Assembly (NCBI GenBank): GCA_031282485.1
Contig: JAITDQ010000161.1
Coordinates: 1 to 7,320 of the forward strand
Direction of reading: 5' to 3'
Length of the DNA: 7,320 nucleotides
Source: Tannerella sp.
Lineage (GTDB): Bacteria; Bacteroidota; Bacteroidia; Bacteroidales; Tannerellaceae
The position numbers and the translations under genes were made by a program. Below are positions 6,216 through 7,320 of this stretch, piece by piece (the first letter of the stretch is position 1; every line of letters begins with the position of its first letter). The notes under the pieces are model-generated. The model ran no database searches. It worked only from the letters and a program-made list of their open reading frames with translations, and was not told where the DNA came from.

Positions 6216-6809
6216 TTAAAACCTTGCAAATAACCCTGCATTAAGTATGCCCCTGTAACCGAATCCAAGTTCAAGGAAAGCCCCCGCGTTTCTTCCGAAC
6301 CGCAATCCGACGGGCGTTATCTGAAATGTGGTATAAGGATTTGTTGCGGAATCATTCAAATTCTCACCGTTGTTACTTTTATATTTAAGATGATAAAATG
6401 TCCTGCCGATACCGGCCAGGGCATACATATTAAACGCGCCTAAAGGGAGATACGTTAATTCCGTTTCAAGAGCAAACGTATAATGGGTCTTATAAAACTT
6501 ACCCGTTTCAATCCCGGCCACAAACCCCTTCGATTGGGCATAGTCATACGCCACAAACCCTCCTACTGCAAAAATCCGGCTACTGTGATATTTATATCCG
6601 AGATGCACGGAACCGTAAGAACCGTCATCTTTCATTTCCATATCATTCGGTAATGACGAAACAATCATATCCGAAAAAGTATTCAGAATTTCGTTCGTAT
6701 TCCAGATACCAAGCCCCACTTCGAGCGAATGTTTCTTCCGCTGTCCGTAAACATTCCCACAAAAAAACAGTAAACACATAATTGCCGACAAACAAACTTT
6801 CGATTTCAT
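6216..6809 (-). CDS. Small outer-membrane beta-barrel protein, function unknown
   Basis: This is a 197-residue exported protein. The signal peptide MKSKVCLSAIMCLLFFCGNVYG is likely cleaved before QRKK; the Cys at 17 has Phe at -1, so a lipobox is unlikely. The mature part shows about eight amphipathic strands (for example SLEVGLGIW, GSVHLGYKYH, FAVGGFVAYDY, FALETELTYLP, FNMYALAGIG) and ends in GLFARF, with the terminal Phe typical of barrels inserted by BamA. The size fits an eight-stranded barrel. The ATG at 6809 is chosen because it starts the signal peptide; a GTG at 6848 in the same frame would overlap the nuclease gene and add a non-signal leader. It follows the nuclease by 19 bases and is probably co-transcribed. 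Its specific role is not recognisable. Confidence 0.82.
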   Translation of the reverse strand: MKSKVCLSAIMCLLFFCGNVYGQRKKHSLEVGLGIWNTNEILNTFSDMIVSSLPNDMEMKDDGSYGSVHLGYKYHSSRIFAVGGFVAYDYAQSKGFVAGIETGKFYKTHYTFALETELTYLPLGAFNMYALAGIGRTFYHLKYKSNNGENLNDSATNPYTTFQITPVGLRFGRNAGAFLELGFGYRGILNAGLFARF

Positions 6810-6828
6810 ACATATAATTTTTAAATTG

Positions 6829-7320
6829 TTAATAACTGATGCGACCACTAATATTCCATTTCATAAAATCAACCTCGCTTTCTATTTTCGCCTCAATGCT
6901 GTCGGGCAATGCAGGAAAAAAATCAATCCCGGTAATGTTTTGCAGCTCTTCCACGCTCATGGCGCAGGTCGATAAAAGCTTTTGCCCGCCTTTGTTGGCA
7001 AACATGAAAGCAATGGCAGACCAGCGACCGTTATCATTTTGCAAAAGCGCTTTAAAAAAGGCGTCGGGGACAGCCACTTTACCGGATCCAATCGTTTTCG
7101 GCCGTTTCGATACAATCGGGCCGCAGACAACGTAGATTTTCCCTTTTTGCATGGCTAAGCCGCGCACCTGTTCTTCCAAATCCTTCCAAATGCCTGAATT
7201 TAAACTCTTATGTTGCGGACAGACATTTGAAAGATAAAAAGATTCTTTCATGGCGCGTTTGCTCCATTTCATATCGGCAGCCGGAGCCATGTGTCCCCTG
7301 TCCCAGCCTGAATTTTTGTA
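6829..7320 (-). CDS. DNA/RNA non-specific endonuclease (NUC1 / EndoG-like), N-terminus outside window
   Basis: The frame is open from the right edge (7320) to a TAA at 6829, giving 163 C-terminal residues. The catalytic motif DRGH is at residues 7-10 of the visible part, inside GWDRGHMAPAADMKWS, so translation from the ATG at 7290 would remove the active-site His; the true start lies beyond the edge. Further family signatures are FYLSNVCPQ and LNSGIWKDLE, where the Asn and the Glu eight residues later match the metal-binding Asn and nearby Glu of Serratia nuclease. The VVCGPI strand and the closing TGIDFFPALPD also fit bacterial EndoG-like enzymes. These enzymes cut single- and double-stranded DNA and RNA with Mg2+ and are usually exported. 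The outer-membrane protein gene follows after 19 bases, which suggests an envelope-linked role in nucleic acid degradation. Confidence 0.93.
   Translation of the reverse strand, partial: YKNSGWDRGHMAPAADMKWSKRAMKESFYLSNVCPQHKSLNSGIWKDLEEQVRGLAMQKGKIYVVCGPIVSKRPKTIGSGKVAVPDAFFKALLQNDNGRWSAIAFMFANKGGQKLLSTCAMSVEELQNITGIDFFPALPDSIEAKIESEVDFMKWNISGRISY

Overview
The window reads as a chromosomal segment of a Bacteroidota bacterium, most likely order Bacteroidales. The evidence is the protein families (Glu-rich porin, imelysin lipoprotein, type I asparaginase, Hsp20, DRGH nuclease), Bacteroidota-type promoter elements (TAnnTTTG -7 boxes), mostly absent Shine-Dalgarno sequences, and lipoproteins with acidic residues just after the lipid-anchored cysteine. 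The genus cannot be fixed from sequence alone; a Parabacteroides- or Tannerella-like relative is only a guess. I see no RNA gene, transposon, CRISPR array or phage gene.

Layout. Positions 1-3339 hold three tightly spaced minus-strand genes, transcribed right to left: an outer-membrane porin (3339-2005), an imelysin-family lipoprotein with the GxHxxE motif (1974-790) and the N-terminal part of a di-heme cytochrome c oxidoreductase-like lipoprotein (782 to beyond the left edge). They look like one operon for an envelope iron- or heme-related function, driven by a promoter near 3394-3424. That promoter is surrounded by five copies of a TTARCC motif arranged as direct and inverted repeats, a likely operator region. 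Next come an SDR-family oxidoreductase (4257-3526, minus) and a small heat shock protein (4827-4390, minus). A strong intrinsic terminator lies between them, and its T-tract abuts the likely SDR promoter.

A 280-base AT-rich divergent region (4843-5122) separates hsp20 from a plus-strand cytoplasmic type I L-asparaginase (5123-6175). The right end holds two minus-strand genes that converge on the asparaginase: the C-terminal part of a DNA/RNA non-specific endonuclease that runs off the right edge but keeps its DRGH active site, and 19 bases after it a small outer-membrane beta-barrel protein (6809-6216).

The most interesting unit is the porin-imelysin-diheme operon. A barrel with an unusually Glu-rich segment, a probably surface-exposed imelysin and a heme lipoprotein together suggest an outer-membrane metal or heme handling module whose substrate and mechanism are not well defined. 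Similar gene groupings exist in other bacteria, so this is not an unprecedented system. The promoter motif cluster is the observation I would check first.
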